A DNA stretch of 64,000 nucleotides. It comes from Numida meleagris (taxonomy: Eukaryota > Chordata > Aves > Galliformes > Numididae). The DNA lies in the NCBI RefSeq assembly GCF_002078875.1, contig NC_034420.1, positions 3,843,814 through 3,907,813 on the forward strand, read 5' to 3'. The position numbers and the translations under genes were made by a program. The notes beneath the pieces were generated by a model. That model was not told the origin of the DNA. It worked only from the letters and a program-made list of their open reading frames with translations, and ran no database searches. This document shows, piece by piece, positions 39,413 to 53,400 of this stretch (its first letter is position 1; each line of letters opens with the position of its first letter).

Positions 39413-41978
39413 GTAAGTCTTAATAATAAGGCCAACATGCAAGAGCAATCTTGAATCTTCTAGCTTCAAGTTCTGCAGCTTTATTTTAGAAACATATTGG
39501 CAATTTCTATGTTGAAATCACTGGGGGTTGCACAAATCATCTCTTCGTAGGGTGTGCAACAACAGAATTTGATTTAGGTTGACTACCAGTGCGTGAAATC
39601 CTTTATAATGCTTAAATTCACTTTCAAAGGATGTGAGCTAATTAGTTAGTCTGTTCAAACAAATCTGCTTACTCAGAAAAGTTTTTAAATTCTATATTTT
39701 TCTCTTACTCATTCTGATTTTTGTTCACGACATTTCATTGTGTTGGCCCCTGTTACAGCAGGAGTACGTGTTCTTGTAGAGTAGTTAGGAATATTTATAT
39801 TGCATTCAATTGCTTGATTGTTTACAGGAAAACAAACCTAGCTGAGCTCATTTTCTCAATTTCTCAATCACTGCTAGATATGCAGACAATTCCTTCCTGA
39901 TTAGCTCTTGTGTTGTCTCTGTGGATTTAAAAATAAATTTTAAAAAGTTTGATTTGTTGCAGCAATGCAGATAAGCTGGACGGTTCCCCAGTCTGTCTTG
40001 CTTTTTGTTTTTAAGTGATGTATGAGAGACATTGTGACAGCAGAACAATGGTAAAACACGTTACTGCTGCTTTACCATCCTATCAAGATGTTGATGGGTA
40101 CCACTGGACCAGAAGTTGTCCAGACTTTGTATTTAGTGCTAAGACTGCTTAAAAACGGTAACTTTTACAGTTGTTGTTTTCCAATGTGTACAATACTTTC
40201 TGGAATTAAGAAACTGTCAGCTCACTTGACAAAGTGCTCCTGAATCATCAGAATGCTAATGCTTTTGGAAACTGAAATGTGCTGTACCATTGGATTTGAG
40301 AGTGAAATTACTGTTTGCCGGTCCAGAGTTATCAAGTTCCTAAAGCTGAAGAGCTGTAAATATGGATCTTAATATTTAACTGGTCAAATAATCAATCTTA
40401 GAGTCTCTATTCTTCTGTCTCACTTTCAATATAGCCATATGTATTTTTAAAGAAGTACTGTATTAGATAGCGAGATAGTAATTTCATTGAAAAATGACAG
40501 ATCCCTTTTCAGTGACCTAACTTGTAACTTTTTCATTATTAAAGTCACTAGTTGAGTTCTTTCCGAGGTATAACTAATTTTAGGTTTTGGTGATGTTTTA
40601 CTATCCTTTCATTTTTCGTGATTGAGAACTGATATGAGACTTGACAAAAAAGTTCTTTAACTTGACTAACTGCTCCAACCCAATGTGGCAGTCATTATGT
40701 GAAATGATTAGTATTAGAATTTCAGAGCAGAATTCCATTAGCAAGTTGTGTTAACAGCTTTCTGGAGTATTAGTGGCATCATCACTGAGATGTGAACTCA
40801 TATAATGAGTTATCCTTCCAAATGATCTGTATCAAAGCTTAGTTAACATGTGAGTGTTTTTTGGAAGATGTTGGGATAGTTAGGCTGCAGAATGTCCCAT
40901 CATGAACATGATAATTTGAAACTTGGTTATCAACCTGTCTCCTTACAAAAGTTTTTTTGCTACTGGACAGTGAGGCTTTAGACCAGGAATTATTGTTACA
41001 TGAAGTTTAAAGAAATTTTGTCCAATGATTTGAAGAGGTAGTTGACATTATCTTTTCTGTTTGCAAAAATCCCAGCCTTATTAACACAAAAACATGCCTT
41101 GGTCAAGAAATTATCTCTTAAAAGACAAGAGGTGTCCATTCTTTCCCATTAAGGTAATACCAAGACATTCCCGATAACACTGAAGTCTCCGTCCTTTCTT
41201 AATTCCACTGTCATCTCAATGCGTGCTGTAATTAACAGCATGAAGATTATTGATTTTGTTAATTGATGCCCTACCCTGGGTACAAATGAAGGACTTCATT
41301 ATTCTTCTCATTATAGATATTACAAATAATATTTTGATAAAGCTCAAGAGATAGTATTAGCACAATATCATGAATCATATTATTTTGTTCTGCTCCTTCT
41401 GGTGGGTACATATGGTAGAATGCTAAAGATACAGACTGCTCATTTGCAGTGCTCTCAGTATTTTGATTGTTTACTATTTCCTGCAAGATGATGCTATTTC
41501 CTTTTCTTAAATAATTAGATGATTGGCACTGTTTTTTAGGTAGGAGCCACTTTAATCTTTAAATGACTTAATATCAGTAGGTTGAGGTGATAACAAGATG
41601 TCTGTGTATTAGTTCAACTTTATATTTGTATCTAGCTGCATTTAGTTATTTAGAATGTCTCTTCAAGAGCTTCCAGTGTGGCAGTGTTTGGTTTTTGGCA
41701 AAAGAGCTTGAAATGCTTTGGGTGACCTAGAATTCTCATAATTACCCACATTTTATCAAACAATAGATTATGTTAAGCTAAATGTATATACTTCAGAAGG
41801 CAGATTGGACACTTGTAGGATTCAAATATGCAGTTGAATTGTATCATCCAGAATGATGGTTCCTCTGATTTGTGGGAGAATGTTACAACTCACTGGTCTC
41901 TGCTCGATCATTCAGGGGCTCCAGAAGAGTATAGAAGGGCTTTAATGAAGTACATCCTGTTCATTTCAAGGGAAAGTA

Positions 41979-42008
41979 GAAGTTATCACTGCATGAAGTG
42001 ATAACTTC
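41979..42008. repeat. Perfect hairpin, 12-bp stem and 6-nt loop
   Basis: GAAGTTATCACT at 41979-41990 is exactly reverse-complementary to AGTGATAACTTC at 41997-42008, with loop GCATGA. It is too short for a microRNA precursor and is not followed by a T tract. Confidence 0.9.
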
Positions 42009-42250
42009 ACCTATTCATGCCTTTTTGAATATATGTATGTATCAACATAAACATAGCACAACATGTTGTGCTAATATCATTCTTTAACTTCTAGCCTAAC
42101 AGTACCTATGTTTATGGCATTTCCTTACATTATGTCTTTGCATTTCTGAGGCTTTTAATAGACAAGTTTGTAGTATAAGGCTGAGTTAAGTACACAGAAA
42201 CACATTGAAAGATGTGAATGTACCTCTTCAGCTCTAGTGCTTGGGCTAGA

Positions 42251-42287
42251 TGTTTTCAAATGTTTTCAAATGTGTCATGTTTTCAAA
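42251..42287. repeat. Short tandem repeat TGTTTTCAAA (three copies)
   Basis: Two adjacent exact copies at 42251-42270 and a third at 42278-42287, after a 7-base spacer. Confidence 0.85.
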
Positions 42288-44396
42288 TTCATTTTACTAT
42301 ATCTCAGCAGAAAACACACTGGGATTTCACATTGTTCTCAGTAGCTCTGTGATGTTGATAATTCTGTTAAGCAGCTTTTAAAAACCAACCCGCACATGAC
42401 ATGAATTTTTACTGAGTACTCTTGTCAAATGAGGATAGTCCACTTGAAATGTTAGAGATTTTCGGGTAATCTCTAATAATGCTAGTCAATGAAGAGAATG
42501 TTCATTCAGTAATAGTTTTGCATTTGGCTGCATCTAAAAATAAATGTTTTGTTTCTAAACCTTTTACAGTAAAGACATTTAAGCCAATGTCTTTGCTATA
42601 CAGTCATATGTTGCATATACTGTGACTCACAGGTACCCTTTATTCCCTACTGCAAAATCATCAGCAGTTTGTGTATCTAACTGGTAACTGGGCACTGCCA
42701 CCCTCCAAGGTGTGTTAAGCAACCCTATGAAAGAAGACAGTCTCTGCTGTGCTGTCAGAGCTGCAGGGAAATGTGTGTGTGGTGACTAATGTATTCCCTG
42801 CCTGGGTGGAATCCTGAAAAGTTTATTTTATTTCCAGCCAAAGAGCCACAGTTCCACTGAGTGACTCAGCAATACCCTAACTATGGAAATGAGCCCTATG
42901 AGACCTAAATTGTCTTAACAGGTTAGAGCAACCCTTATCTCTTTGTCTTGATGTAAATCAAGCGCAAAATAAGATGATCTTATCGGACAGCAGCAGACCA
43001 TAGGAAGAGAGCAAAAGTACAATGACATATTAGAATCCCTTTGTCTCAGTCAAATCAGAAGGAGATGGAGCCTCCTCTTCCAACAGCAGTAGATCTTGGG
43101 CTCTAATGGAAAGGAAATAATGTGTCTAATTATCTTCTAATGCTGATTGTAGTGCATCTGCATGAAGTGGTAAGTTTCATCGCTCAGCATGGCATTTATA
43201 CACGTTCAGGCACCATTCGTTACATACTCATTAGCATCTGGACGTGGGGAGAGAGAAAGGATTGAAATGCTGAAATGTAGCTAGTCAGTAAAATAGTGCT
43301 GAAATACTCGTTTCCAAAACTTGATGCCCCTTTTCAGATTCTTTGTTCAGCAAGCTGGTGATTTCATTTCATTGTGGTAAATCCTACTGTGATCCCCATT
43401 AAACAGCACAAATTCATACCAGACTTGTGCTTGTGAACTATGAGACAAAAAGCAGCAAATACTAGAGATTTCAAAGACGATGTATAAGTAAATATACCTC
43501 TTTTCACTGTCACAAATTTGACTGCTGTGAGTTGAATTTGGTGCAGGAAAAGTCCTACCTCACAAGAATTTTGTCACCCTAAGAATTACCGATATTGTTA
43601 GGGGTAAGCTGAGATTAACCCTTAGCGTAATTTCCTAGGCTTTTGATGGGAATTTATTTTAACTATACTACATGTTTCTGGTATATTCATCTTTACACAC
43701 CAGTTACCACAAAGTTTCTTTATGAAGCCAATTGTTGTCTTGCTACTTTAGAAGTTGTTCCCCCAGTGCCTACACTGCGCAGACAACATTAATCCCATCA
43801 CCTTCATTAACATGTGTCCTGACAGCACTTTCCATTCACCTCAGAACACCTCCTCACTTAGTATCTGTGATTTCACTTAAAATCAAAATGTGGTCTTCTA
43901 TGCCATTATTAAGTTACCCTTCCATGCCAACATTTAAACAAACAAGCAATCTTTGAACTTTGGCACAGACTGCTCCTTGTGTTTGAGGGAAACCTTGCAA
44001 AGAGTCACAGTGCCACCTCTACTATTAAAAGTTCTTAAGAGGTTTTATCATCCGTTTTTATTCAGTGGACCACTTTGCTGTTGTTACTGTTAAAAGCTTT
44101 TCATAAAACTCTTTGTTTAGGTATCCATGACATGATAGGCCTTGCCTACAGGAGAGCTGCAGTGTGTTGATGTTTCAGCCTGTTGTACAACTGATGTTTT
44201 TTGATCATTCCTGGAATTTGCCTGTCTGTGTCCCTGCATAGTATTTAATTTCTCTGAGGTAGTATCATGTTTTAATTGCACTTTTGTATCAAGTATCTTC
44301 TTCCAAAACACTACAGTCATGTAAATATCCAAGCTAAAATATTTTCATCCAATTCCAGTTTACAAATATTCTTTTAATCTTCCCTTCTTTTTCCAG

Positions 44397-44468
44397 AGAC
44401 ATCAGCAAGAATCAAATATCTGACATTGCACCTGATGCATTCAGAGGCTTGAAATCTCTCATTTCTTT
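44397..44468 (+). CDS. SLIT3: SLIT3 exon: second LRR of domain D2
   Basis: A 72-nt exon reading [20 protein letters not shown] and then LISL, with the first base completing the Ile codon of the previous exon. The [15 protein letters not shown] text is the SLIT3 version of this repeat (SLIT1/2 have DLSNNQI). The acceptor is TTTTTCCAG and the donor GTAAGT at 44469. It is phase 2 on both sides. As recalled, human SLIT3 has Gln in AFQGLKSLTSL where this copy has Arg, and Thr where it has Ile; both are conservative surface changes. Confidence 0.97.
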
Positions 44469-47400
44469 GTAAGTAGAAAACAGAACTGAATTATTATTTG
44501 AGGAGAGTATGTATGTAAGAGAAATGATAATGTGCTGTCTGGGAGAACTTGTCTTTCTGTGTGCAAGTGCCAGCTTGCATGAAGCATCTAATCTTTTGTA
44601 AAGGAAAAATTGATCATGAAGGCGAGGAGGTCACAAAGGCTGGGAGAAGGAACCGTTTACACATCTCTAAGAAGTGTATTTATTTATTTATTATAGTTGG
44701 ACACCTCCAAAGTTATATACGTGTTCACTTCTTCAAAGGCCGTGCATTAGTTCTTCCACTGTACATGTGTACCTGCAGGCTAACCCATACCCTCAACTCG
44801 CCATGGCACCCAAAAGCCATCGCAGCTTAAATGTTCTTGATGGTATTAATCAGGGTAGATTAGGGGCCAATACTTCCATACCGAAGTTCTGTATTGTACA
44901 AAACTCAGATCTGCACTTTTGTGGGTTTTTTTTTTCTGTGTTTTATTTTTGTTGTAGTTTTTTCAAACTAGCTAGGGAAGAACCTGAGTTCCTAACTAAA
45001 ATTTCACATTTCTTAGCTGTAATTACTGCATTGTTAAGCTGGAAAGGGACTAAAATACTGCTTTATTCAGAAGCTAAAATGAAGGTAGGATTCTTGAGAA
45101 GCACTCATTTCTCTTTATAGAACACAGAAACTGTTTGTAAGACCAAGCTGAATTCCAGTGCAGTGATATTTCAACCTAACTATTCACCTCACTGTTAAAA
45201 CAATGAAACTTTTTGTTGGTAAAAGAGAGTAATACAAGTTCGGAAGCTGCACATGGAGAATGAACTAGAACAGAGTACTGGAAAGAAATCTGAGTTGAGG
45301 CAAGAGAATAAGCTCAACTGTGCCAATATTTGCTTGCATTAAAGACAGCTTAGAAACCTTTAATTCATTAATATTCGTGTCATATAGCTTGATTTTTAAG
45401 GCTGTAGCTTATTCCGAAAAGCTGCCATAGTTGTATTCTCTGAATGCTGGGTAATTCTAACAACATATAAAATTTGTTTTCTAGATCTAATATTAGAAGG
45501 CTATTCAGTACAAAATTTGTGTTGCAAGGAAATTTTGAGGCAGAATGCAGAAGGATGGGTGTTTCATTGTGCCCTGAATCCAGCTGGGAAAATGCCAGAA
45601 ATATATATTAAGTGTTGCTTGCCTTTGTTGCATAGTTAGAGTACGGTTATTCATCCTATTGTGGAAATGGCCAAATCCCTCAGTGCTGTCTGGAAATGAT
45701 TCACTAAGAGAATGATATTTACTGAACACTACAGTTCTGGCATCACGTGATACTGCTGATGCTGCAGTGCTACATCTTTCTGGTCTTGACAAAGCTGGCT
45801 CAGAGTAAACTGGGCAGGCAAGACGCTTCCACTTGGGCTCGCTTCCCAACTCAGAAACGTTTCAGATTTAGCTACAAATAATTCAGATACCCCCCAGGAG
45901 TGGGAGGTGCGGGACAGAACGTGCTGGATTGGATAGAGTCGAAATGAGAATATAAACAGGGCAGGAAGTTCTAGTGTTATGACTTGCACAAAGAAGCAAG
46001 TGGGATGGCCTTGTATTCTCTGTCCAGTCACTCAAAACTGCGTTCAGTAAATAAGGCCAAACTGGCTTAAGTATGTTTATATCCAAGTGGATAGAATAAT
46101 TATTGAGGTAATACTAGGAGATTACATGCCGACTTCATGCTTGCCACTGGTTCTGCTTTCTTTTGAAAGGCTTTACTCTAGCTGTTCATTGCAGGTAGGT
46201 CTTACAGATGTTTTCCCAGTGGCTGACAGACAAGAGGTAGTTTAGTTCCCTTCTCTTTCACCCAGACCTCTGGCAGGTTCTTCTCTCCTGGTCATTCCTC
46301 TTGTTGTTTTCTGAACTGTAGATATCTTTCTGGAGGCAAGTAATCTGCTGCTCCACTGATGGGCAGAATCTGGGCTTCTCTGTCTTAGTCTTTCTCCGAA
46401 CTTGAGGGTGTAGTTTTATTTTCATCTGATCTCTGCTGTAGCCACCAGTTCAGTTTTGTCAACCACAAGAAGTACAAGAGCAAGAGCAGATGACTCCTTT
46501 GAAGTGCCAGCCCTCCCTGTGAAAATGCCAAAGGGGAAAGAAGAGGGATGTAGAAATGAAGTGAGGCAGTTTGCTAACTAGCGTTTCCTCTTTTAAGTGG
46601 CTGGTTTTGTGCCTGAGGCCCCAGTAACCTTAGTCAGCTGCATGCCCTAAAGGAGCACTGCTCTGCATACAATGCTTCTGCTCAGAAACTTTTTTATTTT
46701 TTGTATATATAAGACAGCTGTGATTGGTGGCATACATTTTAATGAGACACCGTTGAGGTTTAATCCATACACAAAGCAGCTGGATTTTTCAGCTTGCTGA
46801 GTTAAAGCAGTAGTAAAGGAGGGGGAAATATTAATGCACAAGTGAAAGTAACCAACTTTGTTTCCATTAAAAATGAAGTACTGCTGTACTTCCTAAAATC
46901 AATGCTTTATTTTCTCTCTGCATCATTCCCATTTTTAGCTCCTCCCTTTACTCCCAGATTGCATGCAATTGCAGTGCTCCCTATGGGTCCAAGAGAGTGA
47001 AAGTGCTTATCTGGAAGACAGCCAACACTGTTAGTCTAGCTGGCTAGTGGAGACCTATGTATAGTGAATTGCTGCTCTACTTTCTTCTGAAGTTAACTTA
47101 GGTTAGTGTTTCCAGGCAGAACTGTTTCTAAGAGTATTCTGCCTACTAGGTAGAGATGGAAGAAAAAAATGTGCATTATAGTTTTAAAACACAGGAATGT
47201 TTCTTACATTATTAGAAGTGATTTCCTCTAAAAATACTTAGAACTTAAATCTTTTAAAAGTGCTTAGTGACCCACATTCTAGCAGATCATAAGTTTTTCT
47301 TTTAAATCCATGTATTTTCTCTATCAGGAAATCCATCAATGGGAGTCAAACAGGTCACAAAATGTTAACATTCCGAAAAAGCCATTTCTACCCTGTATTT

Positions 47401-50400
47401 TCTCTGCACTTAGCTAAAGAAAGGCAAGCTTGCTCTCGTAGGCATTCAGGACCTCTCCATTCCATGCACAAAGGACAAAAAATTATTTTCTCCACGTCCA
47501 TTTTTCAGTCGGGTTTTGTTCCCTTTATATGTACAACAGCTCTGTGGTATAAGGATTTTCTTTTCCATTTTTCTTCTCAGCAGCATTTGAGGATGTCGTT
47601 TTTTTATTTCTCCTTTAAGAACATTTTTGGTTCTTCCCAGAGTTTTCTTACTTTTCCTTCTCCCTGCTGTGGCACGTGCAGGCTGGGCTCTGTGAGTAAC
47701 TGGTCACCTGTGAGTTCATTCTGCGGACTGAATTCTATTACAGTGTCTGAAGTTCTCTTTCAATATTTAGGCACTGCGATTTGCGTCCCTAGCATATTTT
47801 TGGTAGGGACTAAACTTTAATTCTCTTTCTGGACAAAATCAAAAACAGAAGAAGGTCTAAACTCCAATGAAGTCTAGTTTTGAGTGAACAGGCCTGTGGA
47901 GTGCTGGCTGTAATGGCTGTTGTTGAGGATGGAGGGTGTTACAGGTCAAAATATGGAAAAAAGTGTCTTTAGTTTTAAAGACGCTACTGTGGGATTTGGG
48001 AAGAAAAAGTTATGTTGCATGACTTCTGTGGTAGCCGTTAGACGAATATCCTGTTTGTCAGTACCAAAGTCTCCCCTCCTGAAAAGCTGAAACTGTTTTT
48101 GCATCTCAAAGTGAAGATATGAGAATACATTGAAGGCTGTGAGCTGTAGCGATACTGTGGTGTTTGGGACCGTGTGAAATATCCAAGATGAGAAACAAAT
48201 AAGTGGTTAAAAAGAGTATGCAGCACAGATGGGAGTGAGCTGTGGTAATGCAGCCACAGCTTTGGTGTTCTGGGACATGGGGTCTTGCTATTTAATACTC
48301 CTTTCCATAGACGCTTGATAGCAAATAGTACACTTGCACTGAGAAGCACGGCAGAATTGGTCAATCACAAAAGAATGCAGTATCTTAATTTTAAGCAAAA
48401 GTTTGAGAAATGCCCTGTCTGTATTGTCTTGTAAATACAAGTTACATAGATAGAATTCCATTCTGTTGGAGTTGAAGTAGTTAATAACTCAGTGCAGATC
48501 ATGGAGCTGAGTTATGAACAGTTTCATGTTTCAAGATTGCTGCATGTACTTTCTGAAGTAAATTAATTTTTCATTTAATCAACTCAAAATCAGTTTGTAA
48601 TATCGGCAAGAGGATTGTTTCAGCATTTGTTTATTGTTAATAGCATCAAAGATAAATGTTATTCTCAGGGTCAGTAAACCTCCCACAAGAGTACATTTGG
48701 AAGGCCATATCCAAACTCTGGGGAGTGTTTTTCAAGCTGCGAATGAATGAATTTCAGATTACTGCAGAGAGTGAGTTCCTTTGCTTTCGTTCATGAACCG
48801 AATTAAGCCTGTAGACAATTGAAAAGCTTAGGCCAGCCTGGGCACAAAGACGAGGGACCGCTTAGATTGTGACACAGCAGCCCCGTTCTGAGCATCACCT
48901 CCTGGCTGATGTATGCGGTGTCATTCCCGGTGATTTGAAATCGGCAATAAAGCACTGTCTATTGCAATAACTGCCAAACTTACTTTAAGGTAACAAATTG
49001 CTTTGGATAGTTTTACTGTGATTTATTTAGCCCAACTTGTTATGAAGAAATATGAAATAGAGCATGGAAAAAAAAAATCATGTCTAAGTTTCTATCAGTT
49101 ATTAGGAATTTATTGCTGGTTTTACTCTATCAATTCCTTCTCTTTTGAAAACTTGAATTCTTATTGAGCCTGTGCCATTGTATGCAGCTTGGGAAATATA
49201 ATTCTTCCTAGCAAGAATTGTTTTCACAGTCTGAAGGAAAGTTAAAAGCATTTTGAGGACTGAAAAAGACATTGCGTAAAGTGAAAATCTGACACTTCAG
49301 TAAGAATGTCTGAGCCAAGCCAAAATAAAGGAACAGTTAGCTGGAAACCAGATGGCCTAGAATGAGGGATTCTGTCTTAGGCTTTCATACCCCAAAACAG
49401 CTCCAAGTCAAATTCCAGGGAAAAATCTCAGGATTCTGGGGTCTGACTTACCAAGTAGCTATGTTGCAACTGCACTTCCAAGTAAAATATGCCAAAGAAC
49501 TGTAAAATAAGGACAACACAGCAATTTCTGTTTCAGGCACTTAGAAGAAGGTATGGTAAACTTCAGTGCATGTGAAAGGCAACGTGTTTGTAGAGTCTGC
49601 AAATTCCTTAATTTTAAAATTGTCCAGGAGGTCAGAATGTCTTGAGACTGTGAACGATCACTGAGGCTTTCGCGTTTCAAGACCGTATGGCTCTTCCATG
49701 CCTAGATACTTTCTCACTAAGATGATACACTTGTTGCTAGGCATGAGACAGTGCTCCCAGTGCATCTGCCTTTGTCTGATGCTTCCCAGACTTTCAGATG
49801 AAGCTATGCAGTGACTGCTTAATCTTTAACTACTTAGAACATCAGTTGGATTAATCTGCAAAATTTGAAGTTTAAATGTAACCAGTAATTGTTTATTTGG
49901 AAATTAATATTATCTTGGAATAGATGCACTTTATATTGGCATATAAAAATGCAATACCAGAATCAGGCTGAATAATTATAATGGCTTGTTATGTCTTTAC
50001 ATGTTTATGTCATTTCCTACTGCAGATTTGTAATAATGTATAAAGGGGAATGGGTGAGGTTTTGTAAAACGCAGTAGGTGTTGTACTTGGTTTCTGAGGA
50101 AACATGCATCTGCCATCACAATTTCCTACCAAATCTTAATCTCTTCTCTTCTTCCCTGATATAAAACATGAACTCTTTGTCCAGCTGCAGCTGAAATTGA
50201 TGTGGAGGAGCTGTCAGAGATGATGAACTCCCACAAACTCCATCCAAGTAGGTTGCTGAGGGAGGAAAAGTATTAGTGTACTGCTAGGGGAAAGCTGGGC
50301 ATGTTAGGGCACTACAAAATCCACATAGGAACTCAAGCATCATAAGTGACCTTACGTACAGAACTGCACATTTTAATTTAATGAGGGGTGAAATAAAGGT

Positions 50401-53400
50401 TTACAAGTTATTCCTTTTCCCAGTTCCAATTGAAAGCAACTAGTTGAGCCGGAAAAAAAAAATGTCCTATTTTTAGAGCACGTTTTCTGAAAAGCTGAAT
50501 ATACCTGGATTTTCAGCAAGCACTCCCTCTTCAGCAAAATAGGGTGCTTCTTCTAGGGATCTGCTCCAATGCCTGCAGTCAGCCAGGGGCTGTGCTTTAC
50601 ATGCAGTGTCCTTCCCAATGTTAGGAAGGTTGATGGCAGCCCCAAAACTGCTGCAGGTTGTGAGCCAATCCACCAGGTGCTTTTGAAGAATAGCAGCTTG
50701 TGGTTCATGGCCATGCTGGAAGCATTTAGCTGTGAACTGACACGCTCATGGCTCTTCATGCTGCTGAGAATGCAGCCCCTCCTGGCTCAGCCGCACCTAT
50801 GCCATAGCAGGAACCTGCTGGTGGTAGAAAAGCCACATGTGAAAAACTGGGAAATGTTTGCTTGAATTAAAAATACCGTGAGCGATCCCTCACTCTAGGC
50901 ATTCTGGTATGAGCTGTACTTGTGTGTGGAAAACACAAGAATAACCTTTATGCACTGAGAAGTCTGGCGTATTGACACATCTTTGTGACTCTTTTCTCCC
51001 TTCACACTGGTTTCCATCATTGTAATGGAGACTCTCATGTGTAGTGAGAAAAGGAAGAAAGGAACCCTAAGAAAGACTGCTCTCTCCATTTATTTTGGCT
51101 CAGTCTCTATTTAATACTTCCACAATTAGCATTGTGAATAGAGATCAGAGTATAGCAGGCTTTTTATCCCAAAGCATGCATCATGTTTAGGGTATTATCT
51201 TCTCCACCTGAAAGTAAATGACATTTGTCAGACCAATGCTTAATTTGGTCTCCCACCAAAGTTGAGGAGCAAATGAACAATCAGGAGCACTGAACAAGCG
51301 TTTTAGTAATTATTTTAACATTCTAATAAAAGTCATTTTGATTCACTGAATTGTCTGCTGGCAGCAGTTACTAAGCTGTTTTTGGTACGTATCAACGTTA
51401 TGATTTAATAAAACATATTTTAGGTCTGAATTTCAGATGCTAGGGGATAGAAGGAGGGTTATGTTCCTATGCCAGGCTTGCACAGTAGCTGGTAAACCTA
51501 CGTGTCCTGCAAAATATAACCAAAATACAAGAGGGATGCAAGTGAAAATGCATTTTCAGATCTCATAATACCATAGGTAAAGGTCTAAAATTTGTAGTCT
51601 GCTAAAATTTAGTAGAAGCATTGGAGATGTAAATGAAGTTGAATGGCAGGCTATTTCCTACTATATGGCCTTTTCCTTATTTCCCTTATTGTTTTGTTTG
51701 GAGTTTCGTTTTTTGCTCTCCTCTTCTACCTCCACCCTTCCCAAAGCTGCTGTCCAAAAACACTGCAGAGCTCTGAGGAGAGTAGAAGTTCCTGTGCTTT
51801 CTGTTAGAGCAAATGGAAATAAGTAACTCCAGAGCTGAAATGCGAGGTCTGATTGTGCATCTCCACTCCCCTCCGCTCCGCTTCTTTCTGTAGGACCGTT
51901 TGACTTCAGCTCTGGCATGGCAGGCAGACAATGGCATTAGCTAATTTGGCTCTGTGTATTGCTGAACATGAATATGAATTCGAGACAAGTGCCTGAGCTC
52001 TCATACTGACTTTTGTTTAGCTGTTAATTTGTTCGAATGCTAATCTGCCAGAAGCACATAAGCCCAATTAGGTTTGAAAATTCTTATTTTCCTTTCATGG
52101 CTTCTGAAATTGAAGCTTTGTTTTGTTTTAGAGATGATTTTAATGAGTTTTATTTTGTTCAAAATAATAAAGAAGCTGTATAAACACATGCAAGGTTTCA
52201 AATTCAGTGGAACACAGCATTATGACCACCTGACTTTTAAATAAGTAAAAGAAAAATTACTCTAACCAGAGTTGTTGTTTGGTATTTGCATTTAGTAGTA
52301 CCACAACTAACAACAATACTAGCTGCAAATACTGAGATTTCTCTAGGGCTTTATTTTACATGAGTTTTTACTGCTTCTACAGCCAAAATAACCCTTAGTC
52401 TGGAATGGATATATTTTTTTCTTTTTGTCCACAGGCATTTGTAAGGCTTGGCTTCTGAACTCTTTCTTCCATTCTGTAGCATTATGCATTGCTGATCAGC
52501 ATTGGTTATCCTGCTGCTTCACAAAGATAAGATGATAATCTCGCCTCAGAAAGCTTATCATCAAAACTTTGTATGTAGATGATGCACTTGCAAAAAAATA
52601 TACTGTTTGCTAGATTCTGTAGACATTTACTTCATATTTTGACTTCTAAAGAATGATTTGCAAATGAAATTCGGGAAAAAATAGGAAAAAAAAATAGTGG
52701 GCATTCATTACTCACAAAAAATCAGTGTAACAGCACATTAAAAGCCAGCTTCTTGATTCTGCAGTAGGCAAATAGAAATTATTGGACTACATGATCTTAG
52801 TGGTTCTTTCCAACCTTAATGATTCTATGATTTGTTTAGAGGAAATACAATGCTATGATCATTAATTCCTTGAGTGGAAGTTCAGTTCCTTCTAAACTAC
52901 AAAAGTCATGACAAATGAAGTTGCAAGTTTAGAATTTCATATCTACGCTGTATTATTAGTTGTATTATTTTATTTATATGCATTTTATTTAGGCTCAGAA
53001 ATGAGCTGATCTAGGAACTCTCCCACAGAGTTGATATGCTTCCAGTGACTGATGAAGAGTAAATTGAAGCGGCCATACTCTGGGAAGGCCAGAGAGTATT
53101 GTAAATGGCCTGTCATGCTGAGTGTTTGTTTTTCAGCGTGTTCAACACACCATAATATTTTAAATGTTGAAAGACAGGGTAATCCAGGATTTGAGCCAGC
53201 ATCCAAGCCTCACATGGCTGTTTGATTCATTGCTTGCATGTTGTTGCACATGAAAAAGTTTGGGAATGAACCGTTTCAGTGACACGAGCAGCAGAGCTTT
53301 GGCATGAACCGGTTTATAACCATTTACTATGTCCAATGGAGTGCCCACCAATAACATAAATCTTGTTTTCTCCAATTTGATGTCTACTAAAATGGTCAAG

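Larger units (their letters stand above)
39413..44396 (+). other. SLIT3 intron, 5.0 kb
   Basis: AT-rich intron with no recognisable CR1 copy or extra exon. It contains a 12-bp-stem perfect hairpin at 41979-42008 and a TGTTTTCAAA triplication at 42251-42287. It ends in a strong pyrimidine tract (TCTTCCCTTCTTTTTCCAG) before 44397. Confidence 0.85.

Noticed and set aside
44674..45120. 148-codon plus-strand ORF just after the second D2 LRR exon
   Set aside because: It crosses a TTTA microsatellite-like tract and T-rich low-complexity sequence, with no domain and no splice support.
47362..47820. 152-codon plus-strand ORF
   Set aside because: The translation is Phe/Ser-rich with no recognisable domain and it lies wholly in an intron with no coding-like composition; most likely chance.
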